From positions 358,183 through 422,182 of the forward strand of contig RPFO01000188.1 of the NCBI GenBank assembly GCA_009746045.1: DNA of 64,000 nucleotides, written 5' to 3'. The translations under genes and the position numbers were made by a program. Positions 22,601 to 33,815 of this stretch are shown one piece after another (the stretch's first letter is position 1; each line of letters begins with the position of its first letter). Below the pieces are notes generated by a model, which worked only from the letters and a program-made list of their open reading frames with translations, ran no database searches and had not been told where the DNA came from. This DNA comes from Mesostigma viride (lineage: Eukaryota > Streptophyta > Mesostigmatophyceae > Mesostigmatales > Mesostigmataceae).

Positions 22601-22780
22601 TGTAGAAGTCATGCCTTTTGGCCATGTTAGCATTTGCAAGTGTCTTGCCTCTTGCTTGATGTGTGCGCCTAGCCATGCAAACTTGCCTTGATAAGGCCCA
22701 TGTAACCTCGCAATTCTACTGCCTCCATGTCTCTGCTGGCTCCTTGGTGACACCTATTCGCTGCTTGTCCCTACGCTCAG

Positions 22781-22855
22781 GAGTATGTACTATAATCCCA
22801 TGCTGAGCGGCGTCATCCCACCTGAGCTGGGTTCTCTAACCTCCCTGCAGTCGCT
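22781..22855 (+). CDS. LRR exon 5 (25 residues, type I)
   Basis: 75 bases, acgctcag / gtaagc, phase 2-2. SMYYNPMLSGVIPPELGSL then TSLQSL. The NPMLSG variant with one extra residue marks the type I exons (also at 42541 and 50956). They share the upstream 'ggtgacacct..atgcgtg..gctgcttgtcccta.gctcag'. Confidence 0.9.
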
Positions 22856-23129
22856 GTAAGCCAATCCTATGAGCATGCTTGTGCCTGCCTGCCTGCCTGC
22901 CTGCCGCTCAGTACGTGCCAGGCATGCTTGGGTGGTTGTGTCACGATCCTGTTCGCGTGCAGTAGCTGGATCACTGCGCGTGAATGCACGCAATTTGGGT
23001 GGGTAGGTCGTTTTTGCTGCTTGCTGTGTTGTTTGCATGGCTAATCGCCATTGCATTCTGTGGCATGGTCAATCTTTGCCTTGGGGTGCACCCACAGTTA
23101 AGTATATTTGTTGAACCATTCGTTCACGT

Positions 23130-23640
23130 TATAATTGCGTCGTGGCGGGCTCAAATGGGTTCGATCTGCCGCCTATAGCCTATCTCTACCGTCCGTCATC
23201 AACACCATGTCCGGTGTGCTACGTAGTACTACATATTAGTACAGAACGGCCGGTAATGCCTACTGTGGTACATGGACCCCCTCATTTGTGGAATTTGTAC
23301 AACTGCCCAACTAGGGGCGCAGGTTCTTTCAATGCCGTCAGAGATGTTGAGCCATCAGAGCTGTCAGAAATTTCGAGAGTTTTTGCTCATGGACATACCT
23401 AAGAGTGGTGCGGCGGACGTAGGAAGGCATTTTCGCAGCTTCCACTCACTCACCACGCACGCTGCTGTTTGAGGGGCAAGCTTGGACCAGGGGGGCATAT
23501 GCTGGGCCCCAGCGCGGTGAGATGGCCAGCTTGATAGTCATTTGACGGTGTGGCTAGGCTTGCCGCGTTTGCATGCCATTATCTCCTAGACTACCACTTG
23601 GAAGACATATCCACAGCAATAGGTACTCATGTGTGTGATC
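23130..23640 (+). repeat. Family D repeat
   Basis: Shared with 47420-47990 and 54290-54690: 'ggctcaaa.ggg..gatctg.cgcc', 'ctaccgtccgtca', 'ctactgtggta', 'cttggac', 'atatgctgggccccagcg', 'gatggccagcttgat'. The third copy and the inverted copy at 61.7 kb retain matching short peptides, so this family probably derives from a coding element. Confidence 0.6.
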
Positions 23641-24278
23641 CACTATATGAAACCAGATGTGATGCAGGTCGCGGGATTCCTGGCCGCCGACCTCATGACA
23701 GGCAACTCAGCCAGCCTGAATGAAACACGTGATGCTTTATTTGTGATGGAAAGCAACCAAAACACATTCATTAACTCCAAGAGGAGACGTTAACAATAAT
23801 ACAATTATTGTCTAGTCGTACAATGTCGTACTTGTAAGTCACTGTCCGAATAAAGCTAAGCGGTTCTCGATAACCTAGCAGGCCTCGGGTGGCGCCACTG
23901 CTCCGCTTGGCTTACGGCTGGCAGTGTCCATAAACGTCCCCTATCCTGTCTACCTATCCCGCTTGCCCCAGCTATGGCTCACTGGCCAACGACGACCGGG
24001 GTCCTTCCCGAGTCTCATCCACAAAACGCACATCATCTTGACAAAACCAAATACATTGCCACTTCCGTCAACCAATCTCATGACAATTAATCATTGCAAC
24101 CACTCACGGGGGCTGCTCCGGGTTGTCACTATTAAAATCCATGAAGACAACAACAAAGTTGTGAGGAGAGTAACGAGCAAACAACGACCAAACTGGCCGC
24201 CGCCGTGCTCCTATATACCTCCAAAAATGCCGGCATCCATGCGCTGTCGCATCTGCCAGCAAGCCGCTTGACGTTCAG

Positions 24279-24665
24279 TTAGATTGCCAGCAAATGCTGA
24301 ACAATCCGTTTGTCAGCCATGCACGTGCGTGCCAACACACGCCGCACAGTACGATCTGCGTATCTAGCTCTGTCATACGGCTGAACGCAACTCCGTCTTG
24401 ACAAAAGATCCGTAACTGCCAAGTGCCAAATGTAGCGCACCGGAATATTGCGCACTAGCCACCAAGGCTTTGCGCACCAAAAGTCTTGCGCCTGAACCAA
24501 AGTCAGGTCACCTAATAAGACTTGCAACTCTAGAAATTCAGGCCTTTCCGCTCCACACCGGCCCAAGGGAACAAAGCCCACCGGCTGATGGGAGCCAAAC
24601 CAGATGTAAAGATTCCTCTAGTACAACCGCGTTCTTGAGTGCACGGACGTAAATGTTCACGGACA
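24279..24665 (-). pseudogene. Unrecognised minus-strand coding relic
   Basis: A frame of 100-plus codons ends at 24279. It can be read back to about 24620 with no stop (YIWFGSHQPVGFVPLGRCG, then WCAKPWWLVRNIPVRYIW, then YADRTVRRVLARTCMADKR). The composition looks like real protein, with tryptophans, many arginines and no low complexity. I cannot name it. It is intronic and antisense to the LRR gene, so it is probably the C-terminal end of a transposon protein. Confidence 0.35.
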
Positions 24666-25082
24666 TGTTGAAGAATGCAAAAAACCCTTAGTTATAGTAG
24701 AAGCACTGCCGTGCACAGTAAAATATCAATGCATTAATGGCAATGATATTCATGTTAGAGGGTGAGCTAGCTGTGTTTGGTCAGTGGCTTTTGGCCATGC
24801 ATGGCAGGCGGGAGCCGTGCAGGACCATGCAGAGCATGCTCGCGTAGGTAGGGTCATTAAAAAAGATTCACAGACCTTTCGGTAGAAATTCGGTAGAGGG
24901 TGTGGACGTGAGCTTGGATCGCTTGTTGTGTGCCGCAATTCAAGGGCCACCTGTTGCAAATGATCTACATACTGTACATATTACGTGTAAGCAAAGTACA
25001 TTGAGCTGCCACCCTGGCTTGGCTGCTGATTTTTGGTTGTAACCACTTCCATGCGTGAGGCCCTGCTTGTCTGTACCCGCAG

Positions 25083-25154
25083 GAGCCTGTCCAGTAACCG
25101 CCTGAGCGGCACCATCCCTCCTCAGCTGGGATCTTTAGTCTCCCTGGAAGGGCT
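25083..25154 (+). CDS. LRR exon 6 (24 residues, type II)
   Basis: 72 bases, acccgcag / gtaagt, phase 2-2. SLSSNRLSGTIPPQLGSL then VSLEGL. Its whole neighbourhood (about 24978-25390) is duplicated at 34468-34870. Confidence 0.93.
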
Positions 25155-25389
25155 GTAAGTCAGTTTGCCTGTCCCCCCTGCTCATGTGCCAGGCATCATT
25201 GGGCGTACCAAGTACAGTTCAGTCAACTGAAACATCCCGAGGACCTACCAGACCCGTGCTTCGAAAGGTCTACCTTGATCTTGGACCATGATATAGCTGG
25301 CCCTGGTGTTCGCGACTAAAGGCTATGCTCCTTTAATTAAACTGTTATGCCAGGCTGTGCGTTATTATTGGTGTTGTCTATATTTCACA

Positions 25390-27660
25390 TAAGAACCAGT
25401 GAACCGCACATTTTGGTCAAATGCGGGCTGCAACCTCCAAATTGTTTAGAAGCTTAATTCATCTTCATCTGAAATGTAGTACGGCTACCTCAAAATTGTC
25501 AACCAAGGGATTAACCATCGTTCCGTAAACCGGGTCATAAAAAAATCTATGCCAGTTAGTACTTATAGCATAAGTTTAACTTTTTCAGAAAAAGATAGGG
25601 TCGTGTATGTACTAACCCTTTGTACTACCATTTCATGGTGCCAGCCAAGCCTCGTCTGGTTACATTCGCCAGCACCCAGGTTGGCCAGTACGCGGTACGG
25701 GTAAGTACGCGGCCCCCCAATATACGAGTATATACGTGGACCCCGGCAAAATTCGTCATTTTAAAATACGTCAGTGTGCATTTGGCACTAAGGGCATGCG
25801 CATTTAGGGTTTAGGCCTTTAGGGCATGCTAATGCACGGATATCACTATACTACCTCCGTCTCAAAAAAAATCTACATTGCCCGTTTTTCTTAAAATTTC
25901 AAAAATTGCATTGTGGGCAAACAGTAACTTCAGGAAAAATAGGAACTGGGTGGCCCTACAAACTAGATATCCTAAAAGGGTAGGAAAACTACTAGTTTTG
26001 GTCCAAGGGGTTCCAGCATTAGAGATTGGGAGTACCTTCTGAAGTACCCTCAAATATAGGGGGGTAAAATTTGCGTTTTAGGGGTGGTTGTGGTAAATCA
26101 ACGCAAATGAAAAATCGGAAGATTTTGTCCGTCCAGATGGTTCGGACAGTACAACTATATCGTACCGGATCTCGGATACTCGGGGTAGGTCGGTCGGACC
26201 AGGACATTCATGAAAATGACGAGGATTGTGTTACAACCACCAAAAAGCGAATCTGGCGATGGGCAGGCTATGGAGTTCGTGTTTGTCAGCGTTAAATACG
26301 CTGCTGAGTCGGAAGAATATTCATTTATGATTAAACATGTTTGCGCCTGAAAACTGGTCTGGTTTGGGGGGGCGCAGCGGTTGTTTTTCTAATGTCTGGT
26401 TCTACTTGATTACTTGCTTGATTTTTGGAGCAGCAGCCTGCTGGGCGTCATATTTTAGTCCACAGTTTTTGTTGCGTAATAAGATGTTATACGACATGGG
26501 TTTTCTTTAGTAAGGCATTTAGACTTACGGGGCAGAAGACGGCCGCCTATGGAGGAGTAAGTCGGTGGTCAGATAGTGCAAAGGTGGCTGCAGGGAGCCC
26601 GAGAGCTGCTGGGACTGCAGCGGACAGGCATACGAGGCCATGGCTGAGCTAGAAACGCAGCAGCAGGTGCGCGGAATCGTATTCTCCTAATAGTGACAAA
26701 CAACTACGAATTTAGGATGGCTCTGGTGTCAAATACCATGTCTCATCCGTATTCTTCATTGGCACTAATTTAGCACAACCATGTTTCTCAAAATCACTTA
26801 AGGGCCAGGTGGCCCCTTCGTGTGTTTGTTTGTAGTGGCTCTATTTAATAGGAGTCCAAACCCAATTGTTTTTTCATAGGTCTTTTGTAGACATCCTTAG
26901 GTATGCTGACCTCAAAGGGCATTGAAAAATTCCCATAAATTTTACTGTGGCATTGACCCATATATACTGTGCCAAATGTAGATATTTTTTTGAGACAGTC
27001 TTGTAGATATTTTTTGAGACCGAGGTACACCGTAGTCTACTAGATGTCAGCTTACAAGTGCGGGAATACACTTTATCGATAACGCCGCTTACAGCACAGA
27101 GCCCCGTTGGGCCATCTTCATGCATATGGGCTTATGTATCTGAACGTAAGAATGTCTGGCAAAGGCACTGGAGAATGCAAACAGTTTTTGAAGGAAGTAA
27201 TTTTTTTCTACAGATAATTAATTTATAGATAGAAAGAAAAAGGATGTCAGAAGAAGCTCAGACGATGGAGCTCGGCGGCAAGGTACATAGTCGAGCTGGT
27301 GCGCAATTGTGTCGCCGCGGCGGGCCAGGTGAGCGGCTTATGTCTTGGCCTCGCCCGTCCCCTCTCTTTGTTGCCCGGTAGTTCGCATGCTTACCATTCT
27401 TCGTTGGACTCAAAGGAGGGCTGAGGCTGCTGCCCTGCCTGCCCGCGCAAATGTGGAGTAAGCTTGCTCGTGCTTTACCTTATCACTTAGTGGCAATTGT
27501 ATCATGGCCTGCCTGGTGGGCCGCAAGTGCATATATATGCACCTGCATGCGGCTGAGCATCTTGCATGAGGTGCGGGGTAAAGTTGCATGTTGACGTAGC
27601 TAAGTTGAACTTCAAAGAGAACTACCGACGCAGGCCCCAGACAGTACAGAGTAATAGCAT
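25390..27660. other. No exon or gene seen in this intron stretch
   Basis: Only short, unconvincing open frames on both strands. Contains a T/A-rich part with 'tattttttgagac' repeats (about 26980-27020). I see no LRR exon and no recognisable transposon protein. Confidence 0.45.
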
Positions 27661-27670
27661 GACGGCCATG

Positions 27671-27810
27671 TGATCCAGCATTAGTTTGAGATGGCAATCC
27701 TGACAACTTTCGTTCTAACCTGCTGAACCTGCCGCCCACTTGAGCTGGAAATTTAGGCTGGATCTCTTGGGCAAATGCTGCTACATAACAGTCACTGTGA
27801 AATGTTTAAG
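27671..27810 (+). repeat. Copy of the intron sequence upstream of LRR exon 3
   Basis: 'tttgagatggcaatcctgacaacttt' through 'gggcaaatgctgctacataacagtcactg' matches 21036-21148, just before exon 3. Here no exon follows; the piggyBac-like element begins instead. It is the remnant of an exon unit whose exon is gone. Confidence 0.7.
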
Positions 27811-27820
27811 TATTAATTAA

Positions 27821-28782
27821 CCCCTAAACCGTCCTCGCGCCGATTTCCAGCCACGAGTTGAACTCGTGGCCGAAAATAGGCGTGAGTTTGTAGCCGTTGG
27901 GCAGATCTCGCGGGACACTTTTTCTGGAAAATGTTTAGGTCAACGTCGAGATCTAGATGTGTACTACACGTACCAATCTTCAAGATCAAAATCTGACAAC
28001 GGTACCAGGGTGAACACCCTGGACAAAGTCAAAGGGTTACCCTGGTGGACAGGTCCAAAAAAGTGTGACTAGGTCCTGCAATTGTAATGGCACATGTGTG
28101 TGGCAAAATGGGTTGGTAACGTGTTAGCATGCATGTTTGAGAATATAAGGTGCATCCTGATGCTTTGCCATGCCAAAACTGGGGTGTAATCCAAGAATTA
28201 GCCAAAAACCCACTCGAGCACAGGTCCTAAAAAGTGTGACTAGGTCCTGCAATTGTAATGGCACATGTGTGTGACAAAATGGGTTGGTAACGTGTTAGCA
28301 TGCATGTTTGAGAATATAAGGTCCCATCCTGATGCTTTGCCATGCCAAAACTGGGGTGTAATGCAAGAATTAGCCAAAAAATCCACTCGAGCCTAAAACT
28401 AGGCACCAGTTATTTTTAGCTCTAGTCTACCTGAAGGGTCCCTGGGACAGTTATAAATGCTAGTGCTGGGATGCCTTCCCAGCTACCTATTGCACCTACC
28501 AAACTGATCCCAGGGTCAGGGCATTGAAAAAAGTGGTTCATCATGCATTTTAGGGGGGCACATTACACACTCGTGGCAACCCCCTGAGGGGGGTGCTATT
28601 TATAGAGCAGAGGGACCTGGTACTAGGACCACCCACTATACCCCCAAGCAGCCCTCCCTAGGGGCATGCTTGGTTCCTAGTATGGCACAGAAATCATTAT
28701 TAGGCTGGTTGGGGGCGGGCATGGCATAGAGTGCACCTCGCGCCTTTTCTAGCTAGACCACGAGTCACAGACGGTTGAGGGG
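27821..28782. mobile_element. piggyBac-like non-autonomous element
   Basis: 962 bases flanked by TTAA on both sides (27817-27820, 28783-28786). Ends are inverted repeats CCCCTAAACCGTC and, inverted, CCCCTCAACCGTC (12 of 13). TTAA target duplication with CCC termini is the hallmark of piggyBac. Near the left end is a palindrome, ccacgagttgaactcgtgg. No transposase is present; a short open frame (27866-28072) is unrecognised. A 172-base internal unit is duplicated in tandem. Confidence 0.75.
28051..28396. repeat. Two tandem copies of a 172-base unit
   Basis: 28051-28222 and 28223-28396 are nearly identical ('aagtgtgactaggtcctgcaa' ... 'gaattagccaaaaa.ccactcgagc'). They lie inside the piggyBac-like element, so the duplication followed or accompanied its formation. 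Confidence 0.9.
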
Positions 28783-28989
28783 TTAAACTAAATACTTGCG
28801 CAAAAGACCTACTTCTGATCTATGGGTGTAATCGATCCCATAGACGGTGGCAACCTACAGGTAGTCTAATTACCTATTAATTACAATTACAGTAGCACTA
28901 TTGGGTCAATTACAGCGCTACTGGCATGTAGCATTACGAGATGACAAAGCGACCATGCGAATCACTAAGCCCCGGGTGACCCTAGACTG

Positions 28990-29430
28990 ACAAATGTATG
29001 GTAGCGAGGCAGCCATATCTACATATTTATCAAATCCATTTATGCCCTTGCTTTGCTTTGCATGCATGAGACCACAAAACATCATGTTAATTTCAATATG
29101 TGTGCTAGCTCTATACGGTGGAATAACACAGACTTGTCTACCGGATGGCCACACGGCCATCCGTATACTAGGGTGAGCACACTATGGAGGTTGCAGGGCC
29201 AGCTCACAGCTGCTGTGCCCCTGCTCTACCCACATCTCCCTACGTGGCTATAGCAAAAAAATTACGTATGACATGCATTAAATAAAACCAATATTACCTA
29301 GCTGTGGGGGTACTTTGTCCCAACCCAGGTTCACCCTCGGGTTGGTTCACCAATTTCCCCCCTGACCCTCCACACAAGGAGGGGTCATTCTATAGCTGAA
29401 AGACGAGAGATAGATTAAAATGTAACTTGC
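28990..29430 (-). mobile_element. 3' terminal part of YR retroelement 3
   Basis: On the minus strand, 28990-29235 matches the second half of family A (gtagagcaggggcacag, palindrome ggatggccgtgtggccatcc, 'gacaagtctgtgttattcc', 'gcatgcaaagcaaagcaa'). 29300-29430 is a 3' flank shared with 35480-35600 ('gggggtact.tgtcccaacccagg'). Confidence 0.65.
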
Positions 29431-29439
29431 GTCCCGGAT

Positions 29440-30775
29440 CAAACTGGACGCCGATGGTGCGGCGCCCCCCCCTCCTTGTGGGAGCCAGCCTTAGCGTCCT
29501 GCCAATACGCAAACCTTGCTGAAAAAGCAGCAAACGTCGCAGCGCAGTCAACTGCACCTGTCGACGTGAAATTACAACAGGGCAGGAAATGGCGAAGGGG
29601 CGAGGGCAGAGGCCGAGGGCGAGGGCCGACAGCCCTCACGCGCGGCTGGCCTGGACCGCGGGGTTGTGGGCGGTAGCAACAGCAACCCAGACCCAGTGGC
29701 TGTGCAGGTCCCCCGCCAGTGACAGTGCGCAGTAGCGACGCACCGTCTGGTTCAGCCGGTAGGACGAAGACCGACCTCTGACAAACGCCCCCACTACAGC
29801 GCTAGAGTCCACAAGGCGGACAATGCGCTGGCCACGTGTCGCCTTGGTCCTGCACGACCACTCGACGCCTTGCGTCGCAGCTTTCGCCTCCTTGATGTTG
29901 ATGTGCTTAGGCTGCCCCCGCCACCGGTAGGACAGTGCTGTCCGCCAGTGGCCAGTGCCCAGCTGGTGGTATGTAGTCCCCCGCCTCCATCCGCTTCAGA
30001 TCCCAGTCCTCTCCCTTCGACGTTAAGGCTGTCATCCGCCACCCCCGCGCCTCGCGCCGGGTGGCCAGCCGGGCGCAGTTGTTAGCAGATAGGTCCCGGT
30101 ACCCCACCCCACCGCCGGAGCTGCATCTGACATCGCTGGCAACGATCCGGTCAGAAAGTGGCCGGGCCCTGACGGGCTTCGAAAAGGGTTCCAGGTCAAT
30201 CGCCGCCTGCAGTTCTGCCCGAGCCCCCGCCGGGAGCCGCCCGCGGCGCCCAATTTAACAGGGAGCCCGCAGATGCCACCATGACTGCTAGCAGCTGATA
30301 CGTCTCAGACCACACAGACAGCATGGGGCGGCAGAGCAAGTGCATCCCCACCCATTTCCCGAGCAGGGAACTCAGTTCGCGGCATGTAGTAGGTGAAACC
30401 ATCCATCCAAGATTCTGGTAGTGGCGGCAATAACCGCCACCACACGCTCAGGGATGGGCACCACGTCGCCATCACGCTGGTGGATAACTCCCACCGCCTG
30501 CACCCTACAGTAGTCTGCTCTTCTGTCGCCCGTACCACCTTGCTGGCCTTCTGCACCAGCCCAACGGCTGCATAGGCGGCCTGAACACGATCCAGCTGCT
30601 GATTCACCCCATCTTCCGAAGTACAATGGGTGAAATAGAGATCTTCAAGTGTAACGGCATGCATCCCCTCCAGATCCTGTCGAGATTCGAAACAGGCCGA
30701 GGGAGCCAGCGGGGCAGCAGGATCCTCCTCCAGGCGAAGGCGGATCGTCCGTCCAGCCTCGTCCGCATCAGCCAC
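29440..30775 (-). pseudogene. RT thumb and RNase H of YR retroelement 3
   Basis: The minus-strand frame from 30775 holds VTLEDLYFTHCTSEDGVN, where a YIDDL box belongs, then AAYAAVGLVQKASKVV, a stretch also present in element 2. The thumb and RNase H follow in broken frames: KWVGMHLLCRPMLSVWS near 30400-30320, then the VRLVDSSAV-like region near 29815 and the NPA end near 29670. The first catalytic Asp of YxDD is Glu here. The palm upstream and the whole recombinase are missing, so it is a deletion derivative. Confidence 0.75.
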
Positions 30776-30780
30776 CAGAA

Positions 30781-31632
30781 TCAGTGCTGCTGCTCAGGCC
30801 CCGACTTGGGTCCAGAGGGGGCTTGGGGCCGCACCGGTAAAAAACGGACAGGTGGACACACTGAGCCACCGCGACTGCCAGCTTGTTCCCCATTGGCCAG
30901 CACAAAAGCCAGGGCGAGACCTTGCGACGTGGCCCCACCAGCCCCACAAGATTTTTCTGGTTTTTGGAGGGACTGACCCTGCGCCTCATGTGCTCTGCCG
31001 ACCCACTCAGCGGGGTCCCCGTTGCACGCGGGAACCTGCCCGCTCGGGCCGCCACTACTGCTGCACTGGGCAGAAATGTTCCCCGAGCCCAGCACCTGGC
31101 CATGGCTGCCGGAACTGCGACGCCAATGTGGTCGGCGCCTGGGGTGGCGGGCCGCGAGCTCGTGGGCACAGCGGTTCCCATTGCCGTCCCTAGGAATTAG
31201 CCATTTGCCAGGTAGTCGAGGCTCGGCATTTGGAGCCTCTGCGCCCCTGGGCCGGGGTTTGCTGCGCAAATTCCACCCCTGGTCCGCCCCGCTCCCCCGG
31301 CTCCGCCAGCCGGGGGAGGAACACCCCCTGTCCCATCTGCGCGCCTCGCACAAGGGGGGTCCGGCCCGGCCGGACATCACCTCCCCAAGCTGCTCCGCCA
31401 TAGTTTCGGCCAGCTCCACCTCCTCCCAATCCATGGTAACTAGCCCCTCCTCTGCTGCCGCTTTTGCCTTCGTCGCTCGCGCCAGGGTGTGTAGTGTTAC
31501 CCAAGCTAGCCAAATTGTCTGTCCCAGAAACGCCAGGGTCGCAATGGCGACCGTTTTCGGGATGCATTTAGCCTGGGCCCTGGCCATGAGCTGCGCAATA
31601 ATGCCGCAGGCAGATGGGGTCACCATCGCCAT
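30781..31632 (-). pseudogene. Gag-like ORF of YR retroelement 3
   Basis: A 283-codon minus-strand frame starts MAMVTPSACGIIAQLMARAQ, with a helical, Ala-rich N-terminal third (TMAEQLGEVM), then Arg/Gly/Pro-rich low complexity. It lies between the element's 5' end (31.7-31.9 kb) and RT. I see no clear zinc knuckle. The long C-terminal part may be out of frame, since other minus frames are also open there. Gag is inferred from position. Confidence 0.45.
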
Positions 31633-31699
31633 GGTAAGCTATGATGCATTACCGTATGCCTTGTGTCGTTGCTATGTGCATGATGGTTCGTGAGGGTTC

Positions 31700-31893
31700 T
31701 CAGGCAAAGGAAACAACCTGCTTCCCTAGAATGGAAGCCCACCTTTTATGGCCACCACCTTGCCTAGTCAGCCCCAACTCGGGCTGACCTAGGTACGTGT
31801 GCCAGCACTAAAATATTTTTCCAAAATTATTTTCTGCTATGCGGCGTTGCATTCTCAGCTTATAGTAGCAGGTTAGGCATAGATAAAATGAGC
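31700..31893 (-). mobile_element. 5' terminal part of YR retroelement 3
   Basis: On the minus strand this matches the first half of family A: 'cctgctcattttatctatgcc', the hairpin 'aggtcagcccgagttggggctg', 'gggcttccattctagggaagc' and 'ggttgtttcctttgcc'. It then leads toward the gag-like ATG at 31632. Confidence 0.7.
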
Positions 31894-32204
31894 AGGAGGT
31901 CACCAATGTACGGTATTGCTCGTACAGCAAACGACGGAATATTCATACTAGCATCGCTGCTGTTACGACTGTACAGCAATATAGACAATATCTGACCGTG
32001 CTGAATTGTCAGCTAAATATAAATGTCTACTGCCGGTGCTGTCACAGTCACAGCTCGGTATTATTGCTAGCTCGGACGACTAAAGTCTTATGCATCTCAT
32101 TCCGCGCCACGTAGTAGTCTTATATTTATTACGTCGTATGCTGGAATTAATTATTTCAGGCACAAATAGGACCGACTAAATAAATGTGCTAGGTCAACAT
32201 TGCA

Positions 32205-32455
32205 TAACTCTTTTGCCTGAGGCAAACCACCCATCCTCCCTGGCAAAATGGGTAAGAGAAGGGGCACAGCTCAGGTAATAATGGGCTGGCCCTGCAATTT
32301 CACATAGAGTGCTCACCCTAGCATACGGATGGCGTGTTGACAAGTCTGTGTTATTTCACCGTATAGAACTTCAGCACAAATAATGTGATAAACGATGTTT
32401 GTGGTGATGCATGCCAAGCAAAGCAAGGCTAGAAATGGATGGCCATTGCACCTGC
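32205..32455 (+). mobile_element. Family A element, second half
   Basis: 'cttttgcctgaggcaaaccac' then 'aaggggcacagct', 'gctcaccctagcatacggatgg', 'acaagtctgtgttatttcaccgtatagaa' and 'gcaaagcaaggct'. The first half is missing. Confidence 0.65.
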
Positions 32456-33019
32456 TCAAAGGCAGTCAGCATGACTATGATCATGCTACATGAGAATCAG
32501 GTATGAGCGCCATCAGGATGACTAAGACCCATGGAAGCCCTATGCAAACGAATAAGTGTCTTCTGAGTAAGGCACAACATGGTTGTGACAACAAGCCAGA
32601 TAGCTTTTGATGGCGACACCAGGTGGCTGCATGAAAGCACCTACAGCACATAAATTCTAAGGCTGGGTTGACGCTAGAAAAAGATAAGATTGTGTGTGGC
32701 GAATATTTGACTGCTTGCTGGGTTTTCTTAAAACAGCCATTATGTCATCATTGGGGCGGCGTGGCCAACATCTGCCTAATTGTTGAAATTTCACTGTTAT
32801 TACAACAGCAATGAGCGGGGCAGCTGCAGGACTTGATGGTGAGGTTATGCCTTTTGGCCTTGATAGGATTTGTATGTACCTCACCTCTTGCTTGATGAGG
32901 GCGCCTAGCCACGCGAAGTTGCCTGGATGAGGCCCATGTAACCTCGCATTTCAGCTGCCTCACTGGCTCTGCTTGCTCCTTGGTGACACCTGTGATGCGC
33001 TGCTTGTCTGTACGCTCAG

Positions 33020-33091
33020 GGGCCTGTACCGTAACAGGCTGAGTGGAGTCATCCCACCTCAGCTGGGGGTTCTAGCCTCCCTGAAATACCT
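33020..33091 (+). CDS. LRR exon 7 (24 residues, type I flank)
   Basis: 72 bases, acgctcag / gtaagt, phase 2-2. GLYRNRLSGVIPPQLGVL then ASLKYL. It shares the type I upstream intron block with exons 5, 10 and 18. Confidence 0.92.
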
Positions 33092-33310
33092 GTAAGTCAA
33101 TCTTATGAACATGCTGGTGCCTGCAGCTCAGTACATGCCGAGCATTCCCAGGTGGCTGCATCACGAACCTCGTTAGCGCATGATAGCTGGGTTTCAAATG
33201 GGACTGGGTTTGCTACCAGGGAAAAGCATCCACCCATGCTAATCTGTATCCTGAATTTTGCAATTAAGGGTGACCTGCCTAGGTGTTTGGGTGACCTGCC
33301 TAGGTGTGGC

Positions 33311-33516
33311 AGTTAGGTTAAATAGTGCCGGAACCTTTTGCCCACTGAGGCAAATCGGTCCGTCACACTATTTTGCCCAGAATAACCACTTCCGAGCACC
33401 AAAGTTAATTCGGCCGAATTAACTTGGGTGCTCGGAAGTGGTTATTCTGGGCAAAATAGTGTGACGGACCGATTTGCCTCAGTGGGCAAAAGGTTCCGGC
33501 ACTATTTGACCTAACT
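33311..33516. mobile_element. Foldback element: 206-base near-perfect palindrome
   Basis: The arms 33311-33413 and 33414-33516 are inverted copies with only two mismatches that I can find, meeting at cggccg. The same five bases, GTGGC, flank both sides, consistent with a target duplication. It carries no coding capacity. The near identity of the arms implies a recent insertion or frequent arm correction. Confidence 0.9.
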
Positions 33517-33743
33517 GTGGCAACCACCTGTTATTAACTTTCATGAAATTTTGCAATTAGAAAGAGTGCAAGTTGAGGTCATTCTGTTGGCCTTGCTGCT
33601 GTTTGCAAATACGCCGCTGTTGGATGATGCCAGGCACATATGACCTGCCCCTTCCCCACCCCCCCTTCCTTTAAATGGATGCGCGTACTGGTGTTCCTTC
33701 TCACTTTTGTGCGTGATGGGTTGCTTGTAACTAACATCTCCAG

Positions 33744-33815
33744 GAACCTATTCAGGACTAGCCTAGGCGGCACCATCCCGCCGCAGCTGGGATCATTGGC
33801 CTCCCTGACTTACCT
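33744..33815 (+). CDS. LRR exon 8 (24 residues, type III-like)
   Basis: 72 bases, catctccag / gtaagt, phase 2-2. NLFRTSLGGTIPPQLGSL then ASLTYL. The upstream tract 'gcgtgatgggttgcttgtaact' is of the type III kind seen at 48191 and 58465. Confidence 0.92.

Noticed and set aside
30781-31632. A host protein of 283 residues
   Set aside because: It sits exactly between a retroelement 5' end and RT, is low in complexity in its C-terminal two thirds, and competing frames are open.
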